64,000 nt of DNA from positions 868,001-932,000 of the forward strand of contig NZ_AP018254.1 of the NCBI RefSeq assembly GCF_002368395.1, written 5' to 3'. Origin of the DNA: Calothrix sp. NIES-3974. Lineage in GTDB: Bacteria > Cyanobacteriota > Cyanobacteriia > Cyanobacteriales > Nostocaceae. Both the position numbers and the translations under genes were made by a program. Below, in pieces: positions 38,336-47,618 of this stretch. The notes below the pieces were generated by a model that saw only the letters and a list, made by a program, of their open reading frames with translations, was not told the origin of the DNA and made no database searches. How positions within the stretch are numbered: the stretch's first letter is position 1; each line of letters starts with the position of its first letter.

Positions 38336-38352
38336 TGCAAGTATTACTTACA
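38336..38352. promoter_or_regulatory. Candidate operator dyad 1
   Basis: TGCAAGTATTACTTACA, a near-palindrome of 17 bp (AAGTA-T-TACTT core). The second copy is 46 bp away centre to centre. It lies 97 bp upstream of the desC start and in the region shared with a divergent TetR gene. Confidence 0.6.
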
Positions 38353-38381
38353 TAACTACCATAACAGCATTCCCCAAAAAG

Positions 38382-38398
38382 TGCAAGTAACACTTACA
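38382..38398. promoter_or_regulatory. Candidate operator dyad 2
   Basis: TGCAAGTAACACTTACA differs from dyad 1 at two central positions and keeps the half sites TGCAAGT and ACTTACA. Two such sites upstream of a desaturase are what a TetR dimer would need. Confidence 0.6.
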
Positions 38399-38581
38399 TT
38401 ATTTTTATTTTTCCCTGATGGGGAGGGAATGGGTATAAATAAAATACAGGTAATGTCAGTGAAAGCGGTTTAGAGTAATCCGTTAAAATTTAAACAACGT
38501 ACCTTAGAAAAAACCGTAACCTGCCAAAAATTATACCATTTTACTTAGTAATTAATCGTACATTGAGGAGAGCTTTGTGAA

Positions 38582-38668
38582 ATGGTATTAAAACCCATTG
38601 AATTGAAATCAATACCGGATGAAGTTGGTGACTGTAGTGTGCGAGAATGTTTTACTTATAACCCTTAA
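38582..38668 (+). CDS. Possible 28-residue peptide
   Basis: A tiny frame (MVLKPIELKSIPDEVGDC and ten more residues) starting at ATG 38582, with GAGGAG 11 bases upstream and a TAA stop. It has two cysteines. It is in the desaturase-TetR intergenic region. No modification enzyme is nearby. It could be a small peptide or chance; only the ribosome site supports it. Confidence 0.3.
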   Translation: MVLKPIELKSIPDEVGDCSVRECFTYNP

Positions 38669-38911
38669 CTGTGTATTAAATTGCATCCTGTATTTTGTCT
38701 GCTGTATCCTAATTTTCCATTTTCCACAAAAGAGTCTTATTACCTAGTTAATCCCCCATGTCGTTTGGAAACAACCAAACAAGGAAATAGCTTATTCCCA
38801 CTCTCCCTACAGATGCAACATGTCGCGTCTCTATTTTCTATTCCCGACTCCCCATTTACAAACGAGTGTATTCAATCACCTATTGTATTCTGTATCCTGT
38901 ATTCTTGAATT

Positions 38912-40129
38912 ATGTCCACACAACGGAATCCCACCCAACAGCGCTTAATCAATGCAGCATTAGAATTATTTGCCAAACAAGGAGTAACAGAGACGACAAC
39001 GAAACAAATTGCAGAATTAGCCGATGTGAATGAAGTCACCCTATTTCGTCACTTTGGGAACAAACATGGTTTATTATTGGCAGCGATTGAAGAAGCGGGA
39101 GTATTCAGTCGTTTGAGTGAGATTTTGGTGCAGGAGGTGCATAAATCCCAGAGTTTACCCCAATCATTACAGGATTATGCCCAAACATGCCTAGATTTAT
39201 TATCACAAATGCCGGAAGCGATACGTTCAGTGGTGGGAGAAGCGAGTAAATATCCACCAGAAAACCGTCAAGCTTTAGGTTTAGGTTTTAGTCGAGCGAA
39301 TCAAGATGTAGCCGAATATTTTCAGGGAATCATTCAACAGGAAGGTTGGGAAGTACACTTTCCTCCGGAAAAATTGGCAAGTTTATTAAACAGTTTATTG
39401 CTGGGATATGCAATTTTTGATTTGACCACCGAGTTTCATCAACTTTGGCAAAATCGAGCGGATTTTTTGGATAGTTTAGTTACTTTGTTTTTGCGGGGTG
39501 CGGTATCCGGTGGGTCGTCGCTACCCCAGAAAACATCTATAAATACGAAAATCAGCGATTTACCAGCCAAAATTGTCCATGAGATTTTGCAAGCAGCCAA
39601 AAAAAAAGGATTACAGGAATATGCCCTAGTTTATCTTTTATTTGCAGCCGGAATCACCCCCGCAGAAGTGATAACCCTAGAGCGATCGCACTATATCAGT
39701 GATAAGGAGCAGCAAATCATCCAAATTACTCAAGGTTTGAGTAGACAAGTTCCCATTAATCAGTGGATTCTGGGAAAACGCTACGGAACGTACCAAAAAA
39801 ACCCTCTCACCCAATGGTTAAGGGGTCGTAAGGATACCAACACAAGTTTGTTTACTAGTTTTGTCGAACCACAACAACCATTAACGGAGTCAGAAATCCT
39901 CAGTTTATGGGAGGAATTAACTCACAATTTAACCGCACCGAGTGGAAAACCTTTGTTAATTGAACAAGCTCAACAAACTTGGTGTGTAGATATGTTAATG
40001 CGAGGGGTTAGCTTAGATAATATGCAGATTCTGACTGGATGGCAAGCAAGTCAATTAATTCCCTATGCTCAACGTGCTAGGGAAAAAACTGCTTTGGAAC
40101 AAGCAACCCAACTCGATCGCAAAATCTAA
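38912..40129 (+). CDS. TetR-family regulator fused to a tyrosine-recombinase-like domain
   Basis: A 405-residue protein, about twice the normal TetR length. Residues 8-55 are a TetR HTH (LINAALELFAKQGVTETTTKQIAELADVNEVTLFRHFGNKHGLL, in parts), followed by a ligand/dimer domain to about 205. Residues about 215-395 resemble the catalytic fold of phage integrase/XerD proteins: LVYLLFAAGITPAEVITLERS, then WCVDMLMRGVSLDNMQILTGW and a final LIPYAQRA. The recombinase arginines and first histidine appear replaced, so it is probably not a recombinase but a DNA-binding or dimerising module. It is divergent from desC and may act on the dyads between them. Confidence 0.75.
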   Translation: MSTQRNPTQQRLINAALELFAKQGVTETTTKQIAELADVNEVTLFRHFGNKHGLLLAAIEEAGVFSRLSEILVQEVHKSQSLPQSLQDYAQTCLDLLSQMPEAIRSVVGEASKYPPENRQALGLGFSRANQDVAEYFQGIIQQEGWEVHFPPEKLASLLNSLLLGYAIFDLTTEFHQLWQNRADFLDSLVTLFLRGAVSGGSSLPQKTSINTKISDLPAKIVHEILQAAKKKGLQEYALVYLLFAAGITPAEVITLERSHYISDKEQQIIQITQGLSRQVPINQWILGKRYGTYQKNPLTQWLRGRKDTNTSLFTSFVEPQQPLTESEILSLWEELTHNLTAPSGKPLLIEQAQQTWCVDMLMRGVSLDNMQILTGWQASQLIPYAQRAREKTALEQATQLDRKI

Positions 40130-40336
40130 GGGGGTGTTTTCAGTCGGTGAGTGAATTATGAATTCGTAATACCCGCTACGGGGGAAGCAAGCTTAGGGAT
40201 TGTAGGCTTTTGAGGCTATTTTGGCCGAAAAAAGTGCAAATGCATGAGTATATCAAGACTTCAAACGCTTGCTTGGTTTGTGAAAAGTGGAATTGTTGGG
40301 TTCACACTATTCCCTACTCCCTGTTTTCAAGCAAGT

Positions 40337-41416
40337 CTACAACCGAGAATTACTATCTGGTTGACCAAACTCAATTAAACGGGGAAGTTCGGTACGGGTT
40401 TGGGGATTTTCATTGTTGGAGTTTTCCCTAGTTGCTTCGTTTGCTGCTGGTTCACCAGGATTAGGGTTTTCACCAACAGTTCCATTTCCGGTTCGAGAAA
40501 CTTGTTGCATGAATTGTTCAATTTGTTCAGCAGCTGCAAAATTATCCTGGGTGCGGTAGAATTTACTTGCCCGCTTTAATGCCGCAAGGCCATTTTGGGA
40601 TTTGCCTTGGTTATACCATGCCAATCCTATACTGTGATATAACTCTGCACTATTGGGTATACGACGTAAACCTTCACGGTAGACATCAATTGCAGCAACG
40701 GTCTGTCCCTGGGTCATTAATAAATTACCCAAGTTATTGTAGGCACTAGCACGGTCAGGAGCAAGACTAATGACCTGACGATAGGCTTGAATTGCTTCAC
40801 TGATTTGACCATTTTTCTGAAGTGCGATCGCTAAGTTTAAATGGGCATCAACGTTTCCACTATCAAAGGCAATAGCTTGGGAATAGGCTGCGATCGCTTC
40901 ACTGAGTTGACCGTCGGCTTGCAGCAATAAACCCATATTATAATGGGCTTCTGCCATTGTCGGATTAATTAATAAGGCTTGACGATAGGCTGTTAATGCT
41001 GCTTGATTTTGTCCTTGTTGATGTAAACCTAATCCTAGGTTAAAATAACCTTCGGCAAAGTTAGGATTAATTCTGATGGATTCTGAGTAATTTTGAATTG
41101 CTAAATCCATCCGGTTTTGCCGTAACATAATATTACCCAAAAATATATAGGCTGCTGCCATATTTGGGTCTCGTTGTAAGGCTTGACGCAGAAACATTTC
41201 CGCATTGACTAAATCATGACGATAATAACGAATTACACCCTGTTGATATAGTCCAGCTGCTTCCAAATCTTGACTCGGTATGGATTGGGGTAATACCTGA
41301 GCAAAAGTGCGTTGACAAAATGCTGGTGACACTAACAGTAATCCCCAGGATGATGTGACAAATATGGCTTGTAAGCACAAGCGGAATAATCGACGAGTTG
41401 GAAAATTTGCAAACAT
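40337..41416 (-). CDS. Exported TPR-repeat protein
   Basis: A protein of 359 residues from ATG 41416 (ATG 41449 adds 11). A signal peptide-like stretch (LCLQAIFVTSSWGLLLVSPAFC) is followed by about eight 34-residue tetratricopeptide repeats, for example AAAYIFLGNIMLRQNRMDLAIQNY and AEGYFNLGLGLHQQGQNQAALTAY. The C-terminus is Asn/Glu/Pro-rich and low in complexity. TPR arrays bind partner proteins; the target here is unknown. Location is probably periplasmic. Confidence 0.85.
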   Translation of the reverse strand: MFANFPTRRLFRLCLQAIFVTSSWGLLLVSPAFCQRTFAQVLPQSIPSQDLEAAGLYQQGVIRYYRHDLVNAEMFLRQALQRDPNMAAAYIFLGNIMLRQNRMDLAIQNYSESIRINPNFAEGYFNLGLGLHQQGQNQAALTAYRQALLINPTMAEAHYNMGLLLQADGQLSEAIAAYSQAIAFDSGNVDAHLNLAIALQKNGQISEAIQAYRQVISLAPDRASAYNNLGNLLMTQGQTVAAIDVYREGLRRIPNSAELYHSIGLAWYNQGKSQNGLAALKRASKFYRTQDNFAAAEQIEQFMQQVSRTGNGTVGENPNPGEPAANEATRENSNNENPQTRTELPRLIEFGQPDSNSRL

Positions 41417-41692
41417 GAAGGCAGACCTGCACTTATAGTTTAGATTCATTTCTGGTATTTCTCACAAATCTCCAGGAATTGGGGGGATGAGGGAAGAGAC
41501 ATAATAAAATGTCACCTACGGGAGTAGTGGGAATTAATCCCTTACTCCACACTTCCTCAAAAATTAAGGGAGAAATTCAGGATTTGTGATGGAATCAAAG
41601 GATGCAACTCAGGTGGGAGTAAAATGTTGCTAAGTGCTGATACAAAATTAAATATATATTGTCCGCAGCGTTAGCTTTGCTATACTATGTAA

Positions 41693-41801
41693 CCTGGATT
41701 TCTCACAAGTAAGTTGTAAGCCTTGAGTAACGGATTGATTTTCTGACTACTCCCTGCTCCCTATTCCCTGTGGGTTTTAGGGTTTTGTGAGAAATGGGGG
41801 G
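41693..41801. repeat. CCTGGATTTCTCACAA-bounded element
   Basis: CCTGGATTTCTCACAAG on the left and TTTTGTGAGAAATGGGGG on the right are inverted ends. Inside are TAAGCCTTGAGTAACGG and ACTACTCCCTGCTCCC, the same blocks as in other copies but in the reverse order. Confidence 0.75.
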
Positions 41802-42096
41802 TAAGCATGTAGTATGTCCCAGGACTTGGAATGTTGGCAAAGCCTTCTCAAAGAGTAGCGAAGCATAAGTCTTTCGGACAAGCTTCGCCAATCCAAAGAT
41901 TTCAGCGTTTCGGGATGTCAAATTAATTTTGCACTGCTACTTAACACAAGTTTTTGGTTAGATACTTCCCACCCCGTTATCATCCCCTACAAGTTAGGAT
42001 TCCCATTTTTTGTCCAAAACTTAACAAATAACCCCCATATCGTTTAAACACCACCCAACAGGAAAATAGTTCTCATTCCTACTCCCAATTTCCCTG

Positions 42097-42119
42097 GAGA
42101 CGACCCACCGGGTCGTCTC
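42097..42119. repeat. Short hairpin repeat, ACCC core
   Basis: GAGACGACCC, loop ACC, GGGTCGTCTC: a perfect 10-bp stem of the GTAGAGACG family. Confidence 0.85.
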
Positions 42120-42281
42120 TACTCCCAACTCCCCACTCCCTATTTTTGAGACACCAACCGACAGGAAAATAGTTCAATACTTCATTCAAAATACATACTC
42201 CCTGTCTTTAGGTAGACCAGTCGGATTGCAAAACCTGGGAAAATGGAGCACAGTCATTAATAACGTTCTGTGTAACTAGCT

Positions 42282-43163
42282 ATGGGTTTCGGGGATTTAT
42301 TTTTTATTTTCTTGCTATTGTCTTCATTGCAACCAATTTGGCAAAAAAGACAGATAGAATACAGAAGAATGCGATCGCTGCAAGTTTTTCAGCAACAACG
42401 CAAAAGTCGGGTAATCTTGTTGATCCACCGTCAGGAGTCTATTAGTTTATTAGGAATACCAGTTTCTCGCTATATTACCATTGAAGATTCGGAACAGATT
42501 TTGCGAGCAATTCGTCTCACACCCCCGGATGTCCCCATTGATTTAATTTTGCATACTCCTGGGGGTTTGGTTCTAGCTACGGAACAAATTGCTCGCGCTT
42601 TAATCCGTCACCCTTCTAAAGTCACTGTGTTTGTTCCCCATTATGCCATGAGTGGGGGGACAATGTTGGCATTGGCTGCTGACGAGATTGTCATGGATGC
42701 AAATGCGGTTTTGGGTCCTGTAGATCCCCAATTAGGGAATTATCCCGCAGCTAGTATCCTCAAGGTGGTGGAAGATAAACCAATTGGGGATGTGGATGAC
42801 CAGACGTTAATTATGGCTGATTTATCCCGTAAGGCAATTCAGCAGGTACAGCGATTTGTCAGAACTTTGTTGCAGGATTGTATCCCCAAGCAAAAAGTTA
42901 AACCTGAAGATATTGAGGGAATTATTGATACTTTAACCACTGGGAAAGTAACCCATGATTATCCGATTACGGTGGAGGAAGCAACGGAAATCGGTTTACC
43001 GATTACAGTGGGATTACCAAATTGTATTTATGAATTAATGGATTTATATCCCCAACCCCAAGGGGGAAGACCTAGTGTACAGTATATACCCATGCCCTAC
43101 GATGGTGGTCGGCCAATTTTACCTACACCTAAAGGTAGACCGGTTGAGGAAGTAAATCAGTAG
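42282..43163 (+). CDS. SDH-type (Clp-fold) membrane serine protease
   Basis: A 293-residue protein. A short N-terminal hydrophobic helix (LFFIFLLLSSLQPIW) anchors it. The ClpP/crotonase-like core has DLILHTPGGLVLATEQIARAL (oxyanion/first motif) and HYAMSGGTMLALAADEIVMD, where the serine after AM is the likely nucleophile. VDPQLGNYPA and KVTHDYPITVEEATEIGLPI are also typical of the serine dehydrogenase proteinase family (PF01972-like). It probably handles membrane protein turnover. A hairpin repeat begins 11 bases after the stop. Confidence 0.85.
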   Translation: MGFGDLFFIFLLLSSLQPIWQKRQIEYRRMRSLQVFQQQRKSRVILLIHRQESISLLGIPVSRYITIEDSEQILRAIRLTPPDVPIDLILHTPGGLVLATEQIARALIRHPSKVTVFVPHYAMSGGTMLALAADEIVMDANAVLGPVDPQLGNYPAASILKVVEDKPIGDVDDQTLIMADLSRKAIQQVQRFVRTLLQDCIPKQKVKPEDIEGIIDTLTTGKVTHDYPITVEEATEIGLPITVGLPNCIYELMDLYPQPQGGRPSVQYIPMPYDGGRPILPTPKGRPVEEVNQ

Positions 43164-43174
43164 ATTAAATTAAT

Positions 43175-43200
43175 GTAGAGACGTAGCAATGCTACGTCTC
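43175..43200. repeat. Short hairpin repeat, TAGCA core
   Basis: GTAGAGACGTAGCA and TGCTACGTCTC form the stem. It lies directly 3' of the SDH-type protease gene. Confidence 0.85.
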
Positions 43201-43268
43201 ATGTTCTAAAGGTGTTGCAAACATTTCTGTAATCGGTATAGATAAATTAATTAATTTAACGTGAGTTC

Positions 43269-43336
43269 GATGAGTTATAAAGCCTGAAACTCTTGTCCAG
43301 TATCATTCGTAGGAAATAGAAGTTTTTAAAAACCTC
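43269..43336 (+). repeat. Dispersed repeat, about 70 bp, copy 2
   Basis: Same as 20099-20168: GATGAGTTATAA, GCCTGAAACTCTTGTCCAG, AAATAGAAG, TTTTTAAAAACCTC. Confidence 0.8.
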
Positions 43337-43486
43337 CGAATATTGAGAATAAAATCATTAAACCTGGAATCAGTCAGTTATTGAGTTTGTTCTCAACTAA
43401 TGGATGAGGTTACTTTACACCTTAACTTTCAAAATTATTGATTCACAGGGATTGTAGCTTTTATAATCCGTCGAATTCACGTTAAT

Positions 43487-45844
43487 TTAAGGTAATTGCC
43501 AAACCATTAGTTTTTGATCCACACTACCACTAATTACCCTATCTCCATCAGCATTAATCGCAACAGAAGTCACAATATCATCGTGACCAACCAAGGTCTG
43601 GACTAATTCCCCGAATTGCCAATTCCAAACCTTAATCGTCCTATCCTTACTCCCACTGACCAAGGTTTTTCCATCCGGACTAATTGCTAAGGATGTCACC
43701 TCATCCCCATGACCCGTTAAAACAGACAAAACCTTACCTGTACTAATTTCCCAAATTTTAATCGTTCGATCGGCGCTCCCACTAATCAATATCTGACCAC
43801 AACGCTGGGATTGGGTTTGAGCCATTGGACATAAAACCAGGGATGTTACAGCTCCTTTATGACCCATAATCGTGTGTAAAGGTTCACCGGTCTGGGGATT
43901 CCAAATTTTGATTTTATGGTCACTAGTACCACTGACTAAAATTGTCCCATCGGAGGCGATCGCAGTGGCACGGACGGCTGTAGAATGCCAAAGGGTGCAT
44001 ACTCGGTCTCCCCGTTGCAGGTTCCAGATTTTAATTTTATTGCTACCGCTAGCTAAAATTCGACCGTCGGGACTAATTGCCACCACATTTACGGGTTTAT
44101 TATGACCGATTAGGGTATGAATTAGTTTTCCACTGGGTAGATGCCAAACTTTAATATTACTCCGGGGAGTATCGCTAATTCCTACAGCTAAAAAGTTACC
44201 ATCGGGACTGACTGCTACTGAGGATATTTCTCCCGAATGTCCTGTCAATGTGCGAATTAATTGACCCGTTTCCAGGTTCCAAACTTTTACCGTTTTATCT
44301 GCGCTACCTGTAATTGCCGTCAATCCGTCACTACTCACCACTACGGAGGTAATCGCATCTCGGTGTCCGGTTAAAATTAACTTGACATTAGCCTGGGTTG
44401 CTTGCTGTTTTTGTTTTAAGACAGCAATATCTTCCAGCATAGCATCCACATATTCCAGATTAACGCGATCGCCAACACTGAGGAAATAGGCTCGCAGTTT
44501 TTGTAAATAATCTTCATCTTCAATTTTCACTAACCCCTGCATTGCTGGTAAGGGTTCCAGAATAGTTTCTGGTTGCACCTGATGTAATTCCAACCAAGCT
44601 CGCAAGGAGTAATTTAACTGTTCTTGTGACCAATAGCCATCCTGAAGAGGTGATAAACTCTGGGCTAATTGTAATGCTAATTCCGGAACCCAACAATGGC
44701 GATCACGTCCGAGAGCTTGGTAAACCTGCTGATAACCATCAGCGATCGCTCCTACCGCTTGGTGGTCTAATCCATCGGCAACAAATTGGGGTAATAATTC
44801 CGGTAGTAGGGGAGGAACATCGTGATGAATTAAATGATACAAATCCGCCACCCAACTAGCGACTAAACAATGACAGTTAATTAAAACCTGGGCTAATTTT
44901 TCATAATCTTGACGATTAACTTGGTATTTTAAGGATAATTTACTCACATCAATTCCTTGGGAGTACCACTTTTCGCACTTTTCTAAAGTGGCTAAATTAC
45001 CAACATTATCCCCACCCATTTGATTAATCTCCGTCAGTGGTTCCCCCAAAGCCAATAGATGGTCACGGATTTTTTTCCATTCTAAAGCACGTTCTTTGGC
45101 TGAATCATAAATAATCTCCCTATAGGCAATGCGAGAAATCGTTTTATAGTAATAATTCTCTTGCCCTAAACCCCAATAACCAATGCGAAAATTTAAATAA
45201 TCCCCATCTACTTCCGACTCCAAAATCAACGTCGGTTCCGACTTCAACATCCCAAACAAAGCTTTAATACTTGATTCACTGTGAAAACGTTTACTACACC
45301 AAGCACCAGCTAAAAATTCCGTCGGACGTAGGGGATGATGCAAAGAATAATGTCGATTTAAAAAATCCCTCAATCCCTCCGCCAACATCAACTCCACATC
45401 ACAAATATCTGGATTTTTATCCGCAAAACTATCAAAATTAATTTGGGGAGGAGCTATAAAAATCTTCAACGGAGTTCGTTCTCGGTATTCTGAACCAGTT
45501 AGTAACTGAGATGGATATAGCCGTAACGGCCAACTATCAAAAATCCGATTTACCTCCGGCAATTTTAACGTCATTTCCCGCGTTTGCGCAGCTAATTCCA
45601 ACTGGGTTTGCCGTTGATAGACAGCCAATTGCATCTGTAATTGCTTCTTGCGTTCGTACTCACCCCCATCATCAGCACCTAGGGAATCACGAACCACATT
45701 CAGAAAATTACTCACCTCCGCACTCGTAGTTTCCCCATCCCCCAACAGTAAACTACCACTTTCACCCCGTTTTTGTAACAAATTAGCGATCGCTGGTGCG
45801 AACTCCAGCACCAGATGAACTAAAACCCGTAATCCTTGCTCCAT
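43487..45844 (-). CDS. WD40 repeat protein with long N-terminal domain
   Basis: A 785-residue protein. The first 480 residues are helical, with a Gln/Lys-rich coiled coil (RKKQLQMQLAVYQRQTQLELAAQTREM) and a region rich in aromatic residues, a domain often found before WD40 propellers in filamentous cyanobacteria. From about 485 to the end seven WD40 repeats are visible (TGHRDAITSVVVSSDG, SADKTVKVWNLETG, and so on), enough for a single closed propeller; repeat 5 has an insertion (MAQTQSQRCGQ). It is probably a scaffold. No enzymatic motif is seen. Partner unknown. Confidence 0.88.
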   Translation of the reverse strand: MEQGLRVLVHLVLEFAPAIANLLQKRGESGSLLLGDGETTSAEVSNFLNVVRDSLGADDGGEYERKKQLQMQLAVYQRQTQLELAAQTREMTLKLPEVNRIFDSWPLRLYPSQLLTGSEYRERTPLKIFIAPPQINFDSFADKNPDICDVELMLAEGLRDFLNRHYSLHHPLRPTEFLAGAWCSKRFHSESSIKALFGMLKSEPTLILESEVDGDYLNFRIGYWGLGQENYYYKTISRIAYREIIYDSAKERALEWKKIRDHLLALGEPLTEINQMGGDNVGNLATLEKCEKWYSQGIDVSKLSLKYQVNRQDYEKLAQVLINCHCLVASWVADLYHLIHHDVPPLLPELLPQFVADGLDHQAVGAIADGYQQVYQALGRDRHCWVPELALQLAQSLSPLQDGYWSQEQLNYSLRAWLELHQVQPETILEPLPAMQGLVKIEDEDYLQKLRAYFLSVGDRVNLEYVDAMLEDIAVLKQKQQATQANVKLILTGHRDAITSVVVSSDGLTAITGSADKTVKVWNLETGQLIRTLTGHSGEISSVAVSPDGNFLAVGISDTPRSNIKVWHLPSGKLIHTLIGHNKPVNVVAISPDGRILASGSNKIKIWNLQRGDRVCTLWHSTAVRATAIASDGTILVSGTSDHKIKIWNPQTGEPLHTIMGHKGAVTSLVLCPMAQTQSQRCGQILISGSADRTIKIWEISTGKVLSVLTGHGDEVTSLAISPDGKTLVSGSKDRTIKVWNWQFGELVQTLVGHDDIVTSVAINADGDRVISGSVDQKLMVWQLP

Positions 45845-46617
45845 AAGGAGTCACCTTTTACACTTCCTAACAACTTCCCAATACAAATCATTTGCACTAC
45901 AAACACCATCAAAACACCTATATAACAACCTACATACCATTAGTATTCAACCACATAAGTTCTGAGGGGTTTGTTGTAGTGACTCTAGCGGCAAACAAGC
46001 TTTAATGTTAAAGACACTATACCGCAGGGTTGTCGTAGACTAGCGCAACTACTCACCTTTCCTCACCCATCAAAATTAATGTGGTGGAGTACTAGGAATT
46101 TGAGATTTTGGAACAATTTACACATACATCTTTGTTCAACCGGAAAATACAGCTTGCATCATTCCGACTGAGTATGTCTTATCATCGACCTTCCCATTGA
46201 CCTAGGTTTAATTCCAGGAAAATAGGGAAATGTATCACTGAAAACCAAAACCCTATTATTCTACAAACAACAGGTTATCGGCAGATTAACATTTCCTATT
46301 TAAATTTTAATGCTAAAAAATATCAAATAAAGTCTAGCACCATTATCTTTTTTAAGATATAGTTCCGAGGACAGAAGCCAATTAAAAACAATTACGTACC
46401 AACTAAAAGTTTATACTCAACATTGATCTCAAAAATACTCACCTTGGATACTTTATCACATCTGTTGAGAATTTATATCATATAATGGAAAAAGAAGTTA
46501 ACCTTATGATAGTGCAGTGGCTTATCTAAGTCCCCCTAGAAGGGGTAGGCTTTATACCCATCTTTTTGGTAAAGGTTGAATTTAATTCCACCAACAACAA
46601 GGTCAGCAAAATACATA
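45845..46617. other. Intergenic region with MITE-like element and AT-rich sequence
   Basis: 773 bp without a gene. It holds the family A element at 45941-46094. The stretch 46320-46480 is AT-rich, and 46520-46580 can form a small hairpin (CCCCCTAGAAGGGG). No function is assigned. Confidence 0.5.
45941..46094 (+). repeat. MITE-like element, family A, most complete copy
   Basis: 154 bp with imperfect terminal inverted repeats: left TAGTATTCAACCACATAAG, right (complement) TAGTACTCCACCACATTAAT. Internal blocks GTAGTGACTCTAG, CTATACCGCAGGGTTGTC and TAGACTAGCGCAACTACT recur in the copies at 17719, 20170, 56305 and 61868. No coding capacity, as expected for a non-autonomous element. Confidence 0.85.
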
Positions 46618-46671
46618 CAGCACTTTCGAGGTAAATGAGGTACACTTGTTATTAGTGCATCAAAAATTAAA

Positions 46672-47064
46672 ATGAAACCCTACTCAATCGATTTACGAGA
46701 AAAAATAGTAAGTGCTTACGAAAAGGGTGATACATCAATTCGAGGAGTAGCTGTGCAGTTTGGTATAGCAAAAAGCTATGTGCAGAAGCTAATCAGGCAA
46801 AAAAGATTGGAAGGGCATCTAGAACCCAAAAAGCAAGGTGGAGCAATGAAGGGTAAGCTAGATGATTACGGTAGCGAATTAGCAGAAATGGTTCAAAGTT
46901 ACCCGGATTTAACTTTATTGGAATATTGCGAGTATTTTGGAGAAAAATATAACATTTGGGTGTGTGCAAGTGTGATGTGTTGTGCATTGCAAAAACAAGA
47001 ATTAACTCGAAAAAAAAGACTTTACGTAGCAGCCAAGCGAAAACAGAAAGAGTCCAAAAACTGA
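46672..47064 (+). CDS. IS630-family transposase, OrfA
   Basis: 130 residues, identical to the copy at 2161 except Ser for Gly in DDYGSELAEM. It carries the HTH DNA-binding part. The A8 run at 47010-47017, in the frame cgA AAA AAA, is the likely -1 frameshift site joining it to OrfB. Confidence 0.92.
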   Translation: MKPYSIDLREKIVSAYEKGDTSIRGVAVQFGIAKSYVQKLIRQKRLEGHLEPKKQGGAMKGKLDDYGSELAEMVQSYPDLTLLEYCEYFGEKYNIWVCASVMCCALQKQELTRKKRLYVAAKRKQKESKN

Positions 47065-47618
47065 GATTAGAATATTGGGAGAAAGTAAAACACATAGACC
47101 CAGAAAACCTTGTGTTTATAGACGAAATGGGTGTTTTGCTTGGTTTGACTAGAACTCATGCTCGAAGCGATCGCGGGAGTAGAGCTTATGATTTTAAACC
47201 ATATTACCGAGGTGCAAAAATAAGTGTAATTGGAGGAATTAGCTTCAAAAAAGTCTTAGCTGTGATGACTTTAAATGGCTCAATGAATGGAGAAGCTTAT
47301 AAAGTTTTTGTAGAGCATTTTTTACTTCCACAATTATGGGTTGGTGCAGTCGTTGTAATGGATAATCTGCCAGCACATAAAGTCGAAGAGATTAAGCCTT
47401 TGATTGAATCTGTAGGAGCAAGTGTTCTTTATCTATCTCCTTATTCCCCTGAATTTAATCCAATTGAACATTGGTGGTCACAATTAAAAGCGTTCTTAAA
47501 ACAGTTTTCTCCTAAAAGTGCATCTGTAGTTGATGGTTTAATTAAAATTGCACTGACATTAGTTGATCCAAAGCATCTAAAAAATTGGTTTACTAATTGT
47601 TGCTACTGTACCTCATAA
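46956..47618 (+). CDS. IS630-family transposase, OrfB (DDE catalytic part)
   Basis: The 220-residue open frame includes upstream residues that are not expected to be translated on their own; the functional part begins at the slippage point. DDE residues are in FIDEMG, VVMDNLPAHK and NPIEHWW. The C-terminus (FSPKSASVVDGLIKIALTL...) is complete here and missing from the first copy. This copy is probably capable of transposition. Confidence 0.92.
   Translation: MGVCKCDVLCIAKTRINSKKKTLRSSQAKTERVQKLRLEYWEKVKHIDPENLVFIDEMGVLLGLTRTHARSDRGSRAYDFKPYYRGAKISVIGGISFKKVLAVMTLNGSMNGEAYKVFVEHFLLPQLWVGAVVVMDNLPAHKVEEIKPLIESVGASVLYLSPYSPEFNPIEHWWSQLKAFLKQFSPKSASVVDGLIKIALTLVDPKHLKNWFTNCCYCTS

Larger units (their letters stand above)
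41450..42281. other. Long intergenic region made mostly of short repeats
   Basis: 832 bp with no gene. It has recurring text such as ACTCCCTACTCCC, CTATTCCCTG, CACCCAACAGGAAAATAGTTC (twice, in slightly different form, near 42050 and 42153), part of a CCCGGATTTCTCAC-type element (41693-41801) and a hairpin repeat (42097-42119). It should also contain the promoter of the protease gene at 42282. Confidence 0.6.

Noticed and set aside
40210-40431. 73-codon frame overlapping the TPR gene end
   Set aside because: Overlaps the real leftward gene and repeat-like sequence; no ribosome site or domain.
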